NCBI RefSeq assembly: GCF_017591435.1
Contig: NC_059290.1
Coordinates: 1,412,725 to 1,476,724 of the forward strand
DNA: 64,000 bases
Direction of reading: 5' to 3'
Source of the DNA: Portunus trituberculatus
Taxonomy: Eukaryota; Arthropoda; Malacostraca; Decapoda; Portunidae
In this document: positions 26,101 through 38,252 of the stretch, in pieces
How the letters are laid out: every line of letters starts with the position of its first letter
Numbering within the stretch: position 1 is the first letter of the stretch
Notes under the pieces: generated by a model
What the model saw: the letters and a program-made list of their open reading frames with translations, nothing else
The model's database searches: none
Told to the model about the DNA's origin: nothing
Program-made: the position numbers and the translations under genes

Positions 26101-28321
26101 GATGAAAACAATGCAATGCCACACCCGAGGGCCAGCAGGAGGAGCAGGTAGGGCACGGAAGTGAAAGTTTCCTTAAGCTGCTGCAGGTAAGGGGCTCGAT
26201 CTCTCTCTCCCCTCGCGGCGCTGTGGCTGGGAGGTGTCGGCGGCATCGACCTGCAACAAGCGGAGTCGTATAATGTTAGGACATATTCGGCATCGCACCT
26301 CCACTCAAAAGGCTCTATTTGAAGGTATCCGGGTTTCCAAAGGTGCTTCTGTTGTTCTTTTAACAGATCAACAACATTTTTACATTATTAAAAGACGAAA
26401 CAGCCCAAAGAACCCAGCTACTCATCTCTGTGGCCTTTGAAAATAGTGCGGTGAGAGTGCAAAGCGTTCGGAATACGGGTTTAGACATGATCTCTCACTC
26501 TCCTTTCTCGTGGGTGAACCTCTCTTTCCCACCGTCAATCTCCCCCACCCACCTTGTGACGCAGACCAGGGTTGTGAGCAGGGAAAAGATGGCCAGTCCG
26601 CCAAACACATAGTTGAGAGTCGGAATGTTTTCCTTCTCCGTCACTATGAGCGGCGATACCACTTGCGTCACCAGGATGCCGAGAGGGTTGGCTGTGGGTA
26701 GAGAATGGCCTGGTTGACACCCTGGGACAAGAGTAAGATAGAAGTCTGTGATGACACGATGGTACAGCATTGACCGGAAGGCTTCGCCACCACCAGGCTC
26801 ACCACACTCCTGCAATCTGTCGCTGTTGTGCCCTCACCCTCCTGCCTTTGCATGCCACTCATTGAGCTGAATTATTGACATTTCAAGAAGACTTTGCTGA
26901 AACGGATACAATGTGAACATATTCCAGAAGACATGAGCAATCTAGGGAGGAACAAAGGGAGAAAGTGTCATCTTCGCTTTTGTAAACCGCGACAGACAGT
27001 GAGGGGTGGGGATCCCACGGTAGCGTGGCAGTGTGGCAGCGGCGACTCACACATGGACAGGATGGTGGTGGAGACAGCCCGGGACGTCTCGGGGAACCAT
27101 AGCTGGGACACCTTCGTCGGAATGAACAGCAGGAAAGACTGAGCCATGGCGGCGATCACCTGCAGAAACACGCGATGAAACAACCTTAGTGCGAAACATG
27201 GACAAAGATGCGACGCCACACTTCACACTTCATACTTTTAGGAATCACATCTCCATGATTTTTTTACGTATATTTTCTTATCTTTTATTATATCTGTGTG
27301 ATATCATTGCTAATATGTTCAGTTTATAAGGAGCATCAATGTAACAACAGTAAATTATACTTGAGGTAAGTTTCCACCTTCCACATAATATGGATCCAAA
27401 CTCTAGTTCTAATACATCCTTTTAATTTCCTCCCCGTACAGTACCTACCTGGCCTGTCAAACACAAAGGAAACACGACGTCTTCAGGAAGAAAGCCCGCC
27501 GTGGCCACTGCGCGCGTCACGGCACCCGCACAATTCAGAATCGATCCAATGTGAATCTGTGGACACCGAGGGGGAAAACGTTCTGAATCTCGTGTATCTC
27601 GTCAAGTTTCATGAACACTGATACAATTACATGACAGGCAAAGGAAATAGATAGGTAAGAACACGGTAGCAGGTCCATCCCCCACCCCTTGACGATGCAC
27701 CCCAAATCCATTTACCCTTTAAATTGGAGCAAATGGACTCGTGGGGAAGTTGATGCGCTCCAGTGCTCCCAGCAACTAAGTCGTTGCGTCCCAATGCGCC
27801 CCACAACCAAACTGAAGTCTTTGTGTCCCAGCTGTAATACAAATGCTATTTACCAAGATAAAAATAATACACGCATTCTCTTAACCTTGCTATATATGTA
27901 CTGTGGGTGAACGAATAATTTCAACTCTCATGCAAATACTATGTACTCTACACTAAAGGTTTACCCAATTCAATAATTATTGGGTGAACGAATATTTTCA
28001 ACGAATTCGAAACAACTAAATGAGGTTACTTTGGAGTATAAATATTGTTTGCAGCCACAAATCCATCATGGCGACTGAGCTGCTAACATACCCGTGCATT
28101 GTCTGCTTTTGCAAAATAAGGCCAAGACAGCAAGCACTCCAGTGTGAGAGCTGCTGTAAGTAGCAGCACCGTACCTGCGACTCGGGTGTAAGTCAACTTG
28201 ATTATTGGACAATGAACCGTGGGGAGCTGGCCAACGTACAATGGCACTGCACTAATTACCACCGACGAAGCACAGCTACTGTATCGGTGTTTTGACCGAT
28301 TATTCGATGTTGATTACTTGG

Positions 28322-28370
<49 letters not shown>

Positions 28371-28389
28371 CTGCTGTCCGATCTCATAA

Positions 28390-28438
<49 letters not shown>

Positions 28439-29260
28439 CAAAGCAACTACGTACGTACTTGCTGAATTATCTTGCTTTATCTCCTTTTATGTTTTAAAAT
28501 AGTTCATTTGATGCAAGAAAATACACTTTCATGACGTTTGAATGCAATAGACTTTGTTTACTAGTATGCACTACAGATGTTATTTATTGATTTTTTTTTA
28601 TATATAAAACTATTATTATTATTACATCCAATATGAAGTACTCTTTTCTTAATTGCGAATTCGTTTATCATGAACACTAAGCAAAAATTAACACACTTTG
28701 AAAAAGGGAGTTGGGGCGCAACAACTCAATATTGGGGCAATACTGGGCGCATCAACTACCGATGAAGTAGATTCGTCCCAGCTTCAGGGGCGAATGGACT
28801 TAGGGCGCATCGTCACTGGGGCGGATGGACTGTAAACCAAAAACACTATGAAACTATTATCGCTCTGTATGTTTATCCTTCACAGGGAAATAAATCAGTG
28901 TCTACCTAAACAAAGAAAAAAACAGGCGTATGTTTCATGTTGATTAGCAACTAACTCCCAAACATGAGTATGAGCATGAGCAGTAGCAGCAACAACAACA
29001 ACAGCAGCAGCAACAGCAAGCTGTGCACTGCAAGGGTGAGGCTGAGGCTTACGGCAGGCTTGAGGCCCAGCTGGTTGACGCTGAGGGTGGAGATGAAACA
29101 GAAAGGAATCGACACGAACAGAAACACCAGACTGAACCAGTTGACGTCCGTGATATTCACATCAAAGTACGCCGCTGCCTTGTACGACACCGGCGCGATG
29201 TTGATCCACAGCTGCGGGGAAGACCAGCACGCTCAGGAAAGATAGAGAATAGTAATAATG

Positions 29261-29300
<40 letters not shown>

Positions 29301-29531
29301 AAATGATAATAAAATAATAATAATAATAATAATAATAGTTAACAACAACAACAATAGATGAATGTAAGTATATTTCATCAATCAACATTGTTTAATATTA
29401 ATTGTCACTGTTTATTTCAATCCAGAAGATGACGAAGAGATGAGGAATAGGAAGAAAGGGAAGAGGAAGAGCGGAAACTTATAACTTGACGAAAGAAGCG
29501 AAAGAACAGCCTCATGATCAGCTCAGACAAC

Positions 29532-29587
<56 letters not shown>

Positions 29588-29826
29588 CACCATGTCTCTT
29601 GAGAAAACCTAGCACTCACCCCAGCGTTGGAGATGTTGAGCACCACCACCGTGAGGAGCACCAACCATCGCTGCCTGTACACACGGTAGGTGGTGTCGGC
29701 GGGGGAGTGGGGCGTGGAGCCTTCTAGTGGAGAGCTGCCACGCCCCCTGTCCTCCTGCAGCCCTGCACCGCCCACCACCACCCCGATGCTCTCCTCACTC
29801 GTGTTGTCTCCACTCAGGCTTCCCAT
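23153..29826 (-). CDS. SLC49A3/MFSD7-like MFS transporter, copy D (diverged paralogue, complete)
   Basis: Coding exons (minus strand): 29826-29620, 29211-29053, 27556-27449, 27159-27051, 26691-26553, 26250-26052, 25758-25606, 25504-25348, 23692-23564, 23436-23153. Phases equal those of copies B and C at every junction, giving 547 codons. The N-terminus is longer (MGSLSGDNTSEES, about 69 codons in exon 1), as is the C-terminal tail (SNISSSSNQSLTATSGYGSE, ending EEYEQCHL). Core motifs are QRWLVLLTVVVLNISNAG, VNWFSLVFL, GSILNCAGAVTRAVATAG, ILSMSNPLGILVTQV across the exon 4/5 junction, and IFFNTPYKRLEAE. These resemble vertebrate SLC49A3 more closely than B or C do, so D may be the conserved member. 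The ATG at 29826 is the first in frame; a CAG just upstream suggests a 5'-UTR intron. Introns 2 and 8 are swollen by a MULE-like element and a LINE. Confidence 0.85.
23942..25341 (-). mobile_element. 5'-truncated poly(A) LINE in intron 8 of copy D
   Basis: Reverse-transcriptase landmarks read on the minus strand: SDCQYGFRKGRSTGD, GLDISKAFDRVWHKSLI and FLSDRSIAAVVDG, followed after decay by LNKVESKAFRLINSSPLTD, NARVNQYLHSF and KLWNSLPVSVFP. The poly(A) tail is poly(T) on the plus strand at 23942-23959. Several frame breaks make it inactive. It is the longest copy of the family whose 3' end recurs at 3799, 31669 and 37793. Its 5' edge lies about 6 bp from the exon-8 splice donor. Confidence 0.88.
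27672..28832 (+). mobile_element. MULE-like DNA element with long terminal inverted repeats in intron 2 of copy D
   Basis: The left end (GGTCCATCCCCCACCCCTTG, then GACGATGCACCCCAAATCCA, later AGTTGATGCGCTCCAGTG) is the inverted counterpart of the right end read on the minus strand (AGTCCATCCGCCCCAGTGAC, GATGCGCCCTAAGTCCATTC, AGTTGATGCGCCCAGTATTG). The imperfect repeats extend over roughly 120-130 bp. Inside, 28074-28190 reads MATELLTYPCIVCFCK, RPRQQALQCESC and HRTCDSG, a Cys/His zinc-binding segment of the kind I associate with MULE transposase-type proteins. (AC)n and (CT)n lie at 28324-28436. Assignment to MULE rests on TIR length and the zinc segment only; I see no clear target duplication. 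Confidence 0.55.
29253..29340. repeat. (AAT)n microsatellite in intron 1 of copy D
   Basis: AATAATAAT repeats with a few GAA and GAT interruptions. An (AG)n run follows at 29531-29585 in the same intron. Confidence 0.9.
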
Positions 29827-31039
29827 ATCTGTGACGAGACGATCCCTGGACAAAGTATATTGTTTCGGCGTGTCCTTTGTTTAACAATATTTACAATGGC
29901 TGTGTTATCAGAAGCGATAGGAGGGAGAGGTGTGTGCTGCAAGATACGCCACACTGGACCCTCAAGGATAACAAGAGGATATAAAGCACTCTGGTTGCTA
30001 TTTATTACCTGAAGCTAAACGAAAGGCTTAAATATATGCACAATGTAGAATTACGAGTATATTCATGTGGTTACCTATAAAGAGACATCATCATGTATAA
30101 ATATACTTTAAAGGCCGCATTTTATGAATTGAATTATGTACACCTACCTGTTGCTTCTCTGAATCTGATGACAGTCGTTGGCTAAGTTGATGCGATGGCC
30201 ACTGAATTCTTAGTTTCGTATTTTCTTATCTCACTGGAGTGTTATGGTGCCACGTATGTTTAATGTGCACTTCACCTCGTCCTTTTTCCTTCCTTATGTA
30301 GAGGCAGACAGCCAGACACTTCACTCAGTCACCCCAGCTTCCATCAACACCACTCGTCACTCGCTCTCCCTGGTGGTGTACTGCAGGAGACGAGTTTCAG
30401 GCATTAGTCTTCGATCCCTCCCCCAATACACACTATCACGTTATCTCCCTGCCCACTCACGCCCTCCCTCTAAGATCTCCTCCACTTCTCTAGTTCCTCA
30501 TTCAGCCACCAAGAACGCTAAAATGCAGTCATATATTGGATAACTTCTGACTGATTTATCTTACGATGGTTACCTTGTTATGATAGTTACTGTAGTTATG
30601 TAACATACATTTATCTGGTTATTTGAGGAACAGAAAATCGGAAATAAAGAAAGAGGAAAGAAAGGAAGAAACGAAAGTAGATGGGAAAAGGAAAAGACAG
30701 AAGAGGAGGCAGAGGAGGGATAAGATGAGAATGTTGTTATAAGTGTATGTTCTGGTTACGTGCAGAGAAAATGGGGGAAAAAAAAGGAGAGAGGAAAAGC
30801 AGGATGAACCGAAAGTATAGATGAGAAAAAAAAAAAAAAAGAAGAGGAGGGGGAGAGAGTTAAGATGGGAATGTTAACAAAATAAGAACTAGGAAGAGTA
30901 AGAAGAGAGGTGAAGAATGGAAGAGAAGGCAATATGATCAACCATCAAGGACAGGACGCGAACTAGCTGATTCAAAACACGATTGATAAGAACTCAGGTA
31001 ATCTTGAGGAGGTTATGTCAGGTAAACAGAGAGAGCGAG

Positions 31040-31079
<40 letters not shown>

Positions 31080-31106
31080 ACACACATTGTTGATTTTTCT
31101 TCCTTT

Positions 31107-31165
<59 letters not shown>

Positions 31166-31668
31166 CATGCGTTTGTTTTTATATTCAAGTGTTTTCTTTA
31201 TTCTTACATATTTGTTATTTTTTTGCCTCTTATCATTAATTGCTCCTAATTTTCATCTCCACGGTCAAGAGTTTGCTGTATTGTAATGTATTGTATAACA
31301 TGTTCTATTAGTGTACCGAGGCTATCATATTATCACATACCTACAGTTATCTTTCGGCTTTCTCCCGTGTCTCAGTGATTTGTATTTATTAACACAACAC
31401 TATATAATTTTTTTATTGTGTTTATTTTATTTTCTTCATCTCTACAGTCTCTTAATTTCTTTTAACGTCTTTTTCTTCTCCATTTTATTTCGGTCTTCTA
31501 TATTCCTGCACTTGTAATATGCCCTTCCCTGAAACATTTTCTTAAATACACGCCACACTTCTGCTATTTTATAAAGGTTACAGATGAAGTTATACAGGTT
31601 TTCAATTATCTTTTTTTTCATTTTACCGTTCTAGTGACAGATTAACAAGATTTCCACATTGTTAACAG
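29827..31668. other. 5' flank of copy D and intergenic DNA
   Basis: No coding exon is recognised. It is purine-rich on the plus strand at 30640-30950. (AC)n lies at 31044-31085 and (CT)n at 31112-31160. The promoter of copy D should lie near 29830-30200, but no core element can be assigned. Confidence 0.5.
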
Positions 31669-31975
31669 GGTATCCTCCTGCGGCCTCGCTACACAAGACG
31701 TTCTTCTTCCTCTTACTCCTACTCTGTCCAACTTTCTAATGCAAGAGTTAACCAGTACTGTCAATCACTCATACCTTTCTCTGGTAAACTCTGGAACTCC
31801 CTGCCTGCTTCTGTATTTCCACATCCTATGACTTGCTTCATTTACGAGGGAGTTTCAAGACATTTATCCTTTTTTTTTTATTAACTCTCGGACCTGCAAG
31901 GAGACTGGCAACTAAGTGGACTTCTTTTTTCGCTTTATGTAGCCCTTGACCATCTTTCCTCCTCTTACATAATAA
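31669..31975 (+). mobile_element. 3' end of the poly(A) LINE family
   Basis: CTGCGGCCTCGCTACACAAG, CTAATGCAAGAGTTAACCAG and AACTCTGGAACTCCCTGCC match the 3' coding part of the LINE in intron 8 of copy D. It ends in ATAATAAAGGAAAC. Frames are broken. Confidence 0.8.
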
Positions 31976-32531
31976 AGGAAACACTCTTGAGAACCCAGCA
32001 AATCATCACTGACTCTGAGAACAGCCATGGTGAGAGAACAAAACCGATATGAACTACAGTGTATTTTACGTATTTCAATCATCTCTCCTGACCTTTACTT
32101 CACATTAATCCAACAGTCAATTAATCCTTCTCTCTTCTTCATTCCAACAGTCAATCTTTCTCTCTTCTCCATTCATTATTCATCTGCCTGTCTATCTCAA
32201 TCTTTCTCTCTTCTCCATTCATTATTCGTCTATCTGCCTAACATTAATACAACAGTCAATCTTTCTCTCTTCTTCATTCATCATTCGTCTATCTGCCTAA
32301 CATTAATCCAACAGTCAATCTTTCTCTCTTCTTCATTCATCATTCGTCTATCTGCCTAACATTAATACGACAGTCAATCTTTTTCTCTTCATTTTTTTTC
32401 CTCTGACTACTAACATTTTACATTTCTGAAGGACCCTCGCCTATCAGCCAATGTAGTGTGAATATCGCGTTCACTTCCTTTACAGTATCTTATCAACTAT
32501 AGATTTTATGACTAAACTATTCACACTGTTT

Positions 32532-32592
<61 letters not shown>

Positions 32593-32600
32593 ATACATTT
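31976..32600. other. Intergenic, short internal direct repeats and (AG)n
   Basis: 32140-32400 holds three to four tandem copies of a roughly 65-bp unit with AACAGTCAATCTTTCTCTCT and CATTATTCGTCTATCTGCC. (AG)n fills 32534-32590 and forms the 3' boundary of the next LINE. Confidence 0.65.
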
Positions 32601-33608
32601 ATTGTTGAATTAATAAATAATTACAACAAAGGAGGAGGATGGGCCTTGCCACCCACCCCCTGGGCAAAGACTTAAGGTTAAAGTATCACAAAAATAACTC
32701 TGGACAGTATACACAACAAGAATACAAGTATTTCAATAAATAAATACACATATTGCACACCTTATTGCCTAAGACATCCTACAGTCTGGGAGCAAACTGA
32801 GGATATTCCCTGAGTATATCCCTGAGGGTGGCAGAGTCTAGGAGATGGTCAATGAGGCTGTACAAGTCATACTGACCTTGTGGCCTAAATTTAGCAATGA
32901 GAGGACATTCCATGATATAGTGACACAGAGTGTGTCCCCTTGGTGTAGCACACAGCACACAGCACACACCAGGAGAAACACTGACTTCCCAAAAGTATTT
33001 GTAGCCTAATCTGAGCCTCATTGCCACCCTGTCATGTGATGCAGTGTGTCTCCCGTAGGTGTAAGCACAGCTCTGGGAGACACGTGCATAGTGAAGACTA
33101 GTGCGACTGCCCCTACGGCAACAAAGCTCCAACTGATCACTAATGCTACTTTGTACAAAGTCCTTAATGCTACTCTTAACATAACCCAGAGTGTACTCAG
33201 TGCCAGGGTCCACTGTGTCATCTTGTAGAACACACTGAGCAAGGTGGTCTGCTTTTTCATTTAACGGGAGGCGGTGGCATAGTGGATAAGGTGGTGAGCG
33301 TGGGATCGGGCAGACGTCCACGCGTAGGTTCAAATCCCACCACGTACAGCCTTAAAACACTTTGCCATTTGTCGAGTGGTTTAAAGTTACCTACAAATCA
33401 CCATGATACCCAGGTTCTAGGTGGTTACACTCAAGATGAGCTTGGGCGGTGATATGGGCCCTAATATGGGTACCACTATAAATAAAATTGCCTAGGCGGA
33501 AGGTGAACAGCGCTTCCCATATACTTTTCAAGTGTGCCTACAGGCGCTATAGACCTTACCGTAAAAAACAAACAAACATGAGAGGGTATCCAGATGAAAT
33601 GGACCGAG
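32591..33608 (-). mobile_element. LINE with RNase H and CCHC end, bounded by (AG)n and split by a SINE
   Basis: The minus-strand reading from 33608 gives the RNase H stretch HFIWIPSH, is interrupted by a SINE (33263-33580), and resumes with NEKADHLAQCVL. It continues to a zinc knuckle CVLCATPRGHTLCHYIMEC and the C-terminus ILREYPQFAPRL, with a stop near 32779. The 3' UTR (GGGCAAGGCCCATCCTCC) ends in AATGTATCAATCTCTCTC, which passes into the (CT)n/(AG)n tract. Its truncated 5' edge also abuts AG repeat (33606-33624). Confidence 0.82.
33263..33580 (+). mobile_element. tRNA-derived SINE, third family, nested in a LINE
   Basis: A-box-like GTGGCATAGTGGATAAGGTG and B-box GGTTCAAATCCC, then a body with AGTGGTTTAAAGTTACCTAC and GATATGGGCCCTAATATGGG, ending GACCTTACCGTAAAAAACAA. 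The same element, minus strand, lies at 38222-38577. Unlike the (AC)n-flanked family it has an A-rich tail. Confidence 0.82.
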
Positions 33609-33794
33609 AGAGAGAGAGAGAGAGGTGTGTACTGTAGTAGTAGTTGTGTAAAAAAAAACAATAAAGAAAGTATTAGAGAGATAGATAGAGAGAGAGAGAG
33701 AGACGTGTATGTGTGTGTGTGTGTGTAGTAGTAGTAGTAGTAGTATAATAGTAGTAGTAGTAGTAGTGTAAAAAAACAATAAAGAAAGACTCAG

Positions 33795-33828
<34 letters not shown>

Positions 33829-34096
33829 CAAGGAGAATTATGAAAGATAAAATTATAAGCAATTAAATCTAGTCAGTTTCCTTAATTCCTTCTATATTCC
33901 ATGCAAACCTAGTCTTTCCACTCAAATGAATCGTGCGAGTTGTGAAATACCTTTGAAATATAACAAGAAATTAATATGTACTGTACAACTGATGAACTTA
34001 CCTTTTTTTTTTTATTGTGAGGCGGAGATCTTGAGTCAGATTTGTGACTTGAGAGATGAGTCACACGTCATTTATGTACAGGATGTTCAGTCTACT

Positions 34097-34131
<35 letters not shown>

Positions 34132-35176
34132 GTACTAATGCTTGGTCCTTTAATTTTGTGTCTTTTCCACTCTTCACTCACTCCCACTCTCCATTCTTGA
34201 TTTCTTTCTCCTCAAGCCAGGATTTTTGCTCCTCCCTTCACGCCTCTATAGCCTGTCACTGCTTCTTCCTCGCTCCCTCTCGGCAGTTGAGTGACATATT
34301 CCCTTTCTCAGCATATCAAAGCTGTGAACGATAACGCTGGGAGCTGGGACCAGGGACAGCTGCACTAGTTTCATCAACCATATAAAAGTTGAATGTGTTG
34401 CGTTTCCTATAGTTCATTTATTTATTTTTTTAACACTATCAGATTATATATGGCAGTACTTACGGTAGACTTATGAAGAGTAGCTAATCATATGGTATTT
34501 CAAACGAAATTTACAATGAAAAAAAAAAAAAATTAATGCAGTGCCTTGCTACAGCAATATCATGTAGGTAGTAACACAACATAGATTCAGGTTAAATGAC
34601 ATAACCAAATAAATGTCTAATTATATATGCCACAAGTCTCAATGTGGACGGTCAGCTCCAGACCTCCTCCTTTTTTTTCTACCAATATATACGACACTAT
34701 ACAATATAATTTAATTCAGAAGGAAAAACATAATGTAAATTAGAATTAATTGCGCATCACAGACAGCAAATGTTTTCTTGTACAAGCGAGAAACTGTCTT
34801 TATTTTGAGTCAGTTTATAGAATATATTAAAATAATAAGGCTCTTCATTTCACTTGTACTATATATAGGGTTTATAGTACATAGATACCTGGCATATTCT
34901 GAAGTAATTCTGTAGTTTTCTATGGGTTGTGGCATTGCAGTGGAAGTCAAATGATAACTCCTTATTTAACAAACCCATCATTTTTAGTTTAACCAAAACT
35001 ACGAGAAATATCCCAAAATTATTTAATTGTGTTTTATTACATTCATTGACTTTTTTTGTCGGTGAAAGTATCTTGAATTATATGTGCCATCCCTACGTGG
35101 TGGTGGTGGTGCTGTCGGTGTTCCTTCTCCCGGCGTGGTGTGGTGAGGAATTTGTTCTCGCCGCCCATCCCTCACC
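33600..35176. other. Microsatellite cluster and 5' flank of eIF3d
   Basis: 33606-33830 mixes (AG)n, (GT)n and (TAG)n with two copies of GTGTAAAAAAACAATAAAGAAAG-like sequence. (CT)n lies at 34097-34127. The remainder is AT-rich with no recognised exon. The eIF3d 5' UTR should lie within about 100 bp upstream of 35177; no TATA or initiator is claimed. Confidence 0.55.
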
Positions 35177-38100
35177 ATGGCTGCCAAATTCTTGGCTCCC
35201 CAGATCCAGGATAACCCGACAGGCTGGGGCCCTTGTGATGTGCCGGACCAGTTCAAGGATATGCCGTACCAGCCCTTCTCCAAGGGGGACAGGCTGGGCA
35301 AGGTGAGGCCAGGCCCGCGCCGCCCCTCCAGGTCGCCAGCAGGGCTCAATGTTGCATTGTTCCCCGCCAGACTGTCTCCCTGCGGGTGGTGTTGTAATGT
35401 GCGGGATGGAGAGAATGTCTGGGACACTCTGGGGGAAATGAGGTAGACTCGTATGGGGCCAGGGGCGGCAGTCATGGGGGCCACGGGCCAGGCACCAGAT
35501 GGTCACTCGGTGGGGCGCCGCAACCAGGGCCAGGTAATCCAGTGCTGCCTGTTGGGTAGCCAGGCCAGTGGAGCCGCTGTGGTGCTTACACTGTGCTGAT
35601 GGTAGAGGGGAGAAGGAAAGAGAAAGTAAAGGAGCCTTAGTTTTAGAATTGCTTTGATAGACAAATGTTCACAGTTAGCAGTCGAACTTTACATTTATTT
35701 ACTTATAATAGTGGCTACTGTTGTGTCAGTATTCAGATGGTGACTAGCACTTGTGACACTACTACAGGGGTGATGTGAGCAGTATAGAGATATTTAATCG
35801 TACTAGCACTAACTACTGTTACTGTTGAATCAGTGTGTCCATTCACTTAAGGCTTTTTGAGTGAGTGCTGAGCCATTGTTGCTCTGGTGAATGTAGTGAT
35901 GATGATGTTATTGTTGCAGGTGTCTGACTGGACGGGGGCGACCTACCAGGACCGTCGCTATGCCAGTAAGTAGCTGCAGGGGGTGTCGTTTGTGGTGTAA
36001 TCATTTTTGTTTGTCACAACCTCATTTAGTCTTCTTGTCACCCACTTCTCAGAAAACTCAAACTAGAATGTTACACTTTGCTTTCCCTTCCTATAAGTGA
36101 TGCCTTTATCTTGTACCAAAGTTTTTAGGCTATTGGAAACCAATATAAGGAGTTGAGTTGCCAGCATTATAATGGATGTAGTGACAAACTTTACACAGAT
36201 TAGTTTAAAAGCAATATTATAGGGTGCTAGATATTTTGACAAGGTAGACCAAAATATACTGATTTGTTTTGTGTCTTTCTATCACAGTCAAATACCAGTC
36301 CACATTCGGTAGCATGCAACAATATGCTTACTACCACGAGGAAGACGAGTCCACCTTCCAGCACGTGTACAAGACCAATGTGCCCAAGCCTCTGTACCAG
36401 CGCGGCCGCTACATGCGTAACCAGCGCAACCTGAAGAACCAACGCAACCAGAAGGGCCAGCAGATGCAGGTCCTTGGCAAGGGTAACAAGAGAGAGTAAG
36501 TGTCCCAGTGATGTGAGACAGGAGGCTGTGTAAAGGGAAAGAGGGAGAGGAATGGGAAACATTAGATTTATTAGATATGTGTCTGTGGAAAAAGCTAGTC
36601 AGTGCAAGGCATTAACTGTTGGGATGAAGTGAAGCAGCTGATCTCTTTGGGAGAAAAGAGGCACACAGCTGACATTATTTACATTGTAGGAAGGGGCAAA
36701 AGTAGGAGTGCAAGAGTAAGTGAAAGGCGTGAAGAAGTTTTGTGAAGGAAACGGCTGAATTATTTTTAATATTTGGATATTTTGATTTTTATATATTCCT
36801 CCATCTATTTGGGAGAAGACCAACTATAGGAAAAATGGAAAAAACAAACCCACAGTACAAGAGGATGAAATGTACCCTTCTCTTTTTGTGGAAGTTCTAT
36901 GTCTATATTTCTCAAACTCATGCACCCTTGAATCCCACTTTCTAACCAGGTTTCGCAGCTTTGGATTCCAGAACAATAAGAATTGGCAGAAGCAGCAGTA
37001 TCAGCGCAACCGTTGGAACCGCGGCGGCCACCCTCCCATCAAGAACCGCGATGCCTCAGTGACCGTGCGGCCTGAGTGGAAGGTGATTGAGGAGATGGAC
37101 TTCCCCCGTCTCTCTAAGCTGTCTCTTCCCAACGTTGATGACCCGAAGGACTTGTAAGTGTGCAGTGTTAGGTTAGGTATAGGATTCATGGGTATTTAAA
37201 TCTCTCCTGGCAGAGGTGGTGTGGGGCCAGTGGGTGAACGGAGAGACAGATGATGAGTGCAGGTACAGGGTGTAGCGAAGGACAGGGAATTGTGCAAGAT
37301 GGAAGTGTAATGACATGAATTTAGAATTGTTGGAATTGAGCATCATAGGAGCATGTTGGGTTGAAAGTTTTGAAGATTGTTAAATTATGGAAGGTGGATG
37401 AGAATATAGGTCAATTGAAATGTTTAAATAAAGTGATGCATTTTATTTCAATAAGTAACATAACTTTGCTGAAAACAATGTACTCACTGTGGATATGGAG
37501 AAAATACTTTGTATATTTTGCACTCAATTGCAATGCTTCCTATTGAGACACCAACCCCCACTCCAAAGGTACCTGTGTGGCTCCCTGGAGTACTACGACA
37601 AGGCCTACGACCGCGTCACTGTCAAGAATGAGAAGAAGCTGACCCGCATCAATCGCATCTTCCACAAGGTCACCACCACTGATGACCCCGTTATCAGACA
37701 GGTGAGGCTTAGCACTCGCACTTTGTTGGGAAAATAAGATACAATGATTGAGAAATGTTGGTGAGATGAATATGTATACTGTCCACCTCTGCAGTGCAAG
37801 AGTTAATCAGTATTCACACTCATTCATCCTTTTCTCTGGTAAACTCTGGAACTCCCTACCTGCTTCTGTCTTTCCATCTTCCTATGACCTGAATTGTAAG
37901 AGTGAGGCTTCAAGACATTTACCCTGTTCTTTCAGCGAACTCTCACACCTGTTCGGGGGACTGGCATCTAAGTGGGCCTTTTTTTGTAGTCCTAAAGTAT
38001 ACCCTTTGTGTTACAACTAATGATAAAGAATGTGACATGCGTACATTTATTTCGCTTTCTCACAGCTCACCAAGACTGAGGACAGTAATGTGTATGCTAC

Positions 38101-38219
38101 TGACGCCATCCTGTCCACCATCATGTGTTGCTCTCGCTCCAGCAACTCCTGGGATGTGGTGGTGCAGAAGATTGCTGGCAAGCTCTTCTTTGACAAACGA
38201 GATGATTCTGAGTTTGGTA

Positions 38220-38252
<33 letters not shown>

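Noticed and set aside
35023..35506. Minus-strand frames over eIF3d exon 1
   Set aside because: Shadows of the first exon and its GC-rich intron; no independent support.
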